From assembly GCA_018260565.1 (NCBI GenBank), contig JAGLAZ010000011.1, positions 1 to 52,739 of the forward strand: 52,739 bases of DNA. The letters are read 5' to 3'. Under the pieces are notes generated by a model. That model was not told the origin of the DNA, did no database searches, and saw only the letters and a program-made list of their open reading frames with translations. This stretch comes from Flavobacteriaceae bacterium (lineage in GTDB: Bacteria; Bacteroidota; Bacteroidia; Flavobacteriales; Weeksellaceae). The translations under genes and the position numbers were made by a program. Shown one piece after another: positions 52,546-52,739 of the stretch. The first letter of the stretch is position 1; each line of letters begins with the position of its first letter.

Positions 52546-52722
52546 ATGAAAAAACTTATCCACAAAATCTATAGGATAGTTGTAATTAAAAACCAACCAG
52601 TTAAAGATATTACCGATGGAAAGATGTATTACATCGTTAAGCATATGCTTTTTGGGACCATTATAAAAATTAATTATAGACCATTATTGTATGTCGTCAA
52701 AAGAAAGTGTACTATTTCTTAG
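52546..52722 (+). CDS. Small hypothetical protein, 58 residues
   Basis: ATG 52546 to TAG 52722 reads MKKLIHKIYRIVVIKNQPVK, DITDGKMYYIVKHMLFGTII and a short basic tail. It is very basic. It starts 10 bp after the preceding small gene and is probably in the same early operon of the putative element. Family not recognised. Confidence 0.45.
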   Translation: MKKLIHKIYRIVVIKNQPVKDITDGKMYYIVKHMLFGTIIKINYRPLLYVVKRKCTIS

Positions 52723-52739
52723 GTAGTGTTTTCGGTTTC

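Overview
The window is about 38% G+C by eye and is densely packed with genes. It comes from a member of the Bacteroidota, most likely a flavobacterium of the Chryseobacterium/Elizabethkingia type (Weeksellaceae). Four things support this: TAnnTTTG-type promoter boxes with weak ribosome binding sites; Bacteroidota families such as S46 dipeptidyl-peptidase, DUF5362, YkgJ and a degenerate TraR/DksA protein; an eukaryote-like IleS; and an Rhs tip bearing the ENNYYPFGLKHEGY signature. The genus is inferred, not proven.

Layout. Positions 1-3.5 kb are a decaying accessory island: a frameshifted gene remnant, a possible immunity gene, the 3' tip of an Rhs toxin gene with three in-frame stops, an intact lipoprotein overlapping its end, and a broken transposase. 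From 3.6 to 10 kb come a JmjC-like cupin protein, a BaiN/HI0933 flavoprotein with a GC-rich repeat at its 5' end, a thioesterase-thiL pair, and htpG. From 10 to 12.2 kb there is a tandem duplication of the htpG tail plus the start of the next gene; a ~410-bp cassette later landed in the duplication junction, and a degraded gene follows. From 12.2 to 14.9 kb a tightly overlapping minus-strand operon encodes a small membrane protein, a GT4, SufE and a GT9 glycosyltransferase.

Positions 15-34 kb are mainly housekeeping: clpC, bioB, pepT, an amidohydrolase lipoprotein overlapping a GT-B-like gene, then ileS, a TraR/DksA protein, lspA, a SprT-like protein and mannose-1-phosphate guanylyltransferase, followed by a Kir-type K+ channel, a truncated hemoglobin, a Ca2+/H+ exchanger and a helical stress-type protein. 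Positions 34-51 kb carry an AlkD-like protein, a modular surface protein, hflX, a META-domain lipoprotein, a DPP7-like S46 peptidase, an orphan accessory gene, a Bcp peroxiredoxin, DUF72, DUF5362, YifB, a beta-barrel protein, SelO, a YkgJ protein, a DUF6694-like lipoprotein, apt and an MsrA with a probable lipoprotein signal.

The last 1.3 kb looks like the left edge of a prophage or integrative element. A CI/LexA-like S24 repressor faces a divergent small gene across a control region with two 16-bp operator-like palindromes exactly 22 bp apart, a third inside the repressor gene, and a TATATTTG promoter box inside another perfect inverted repeat. No complete tRNA, rRNA or CRISPR array was seen.
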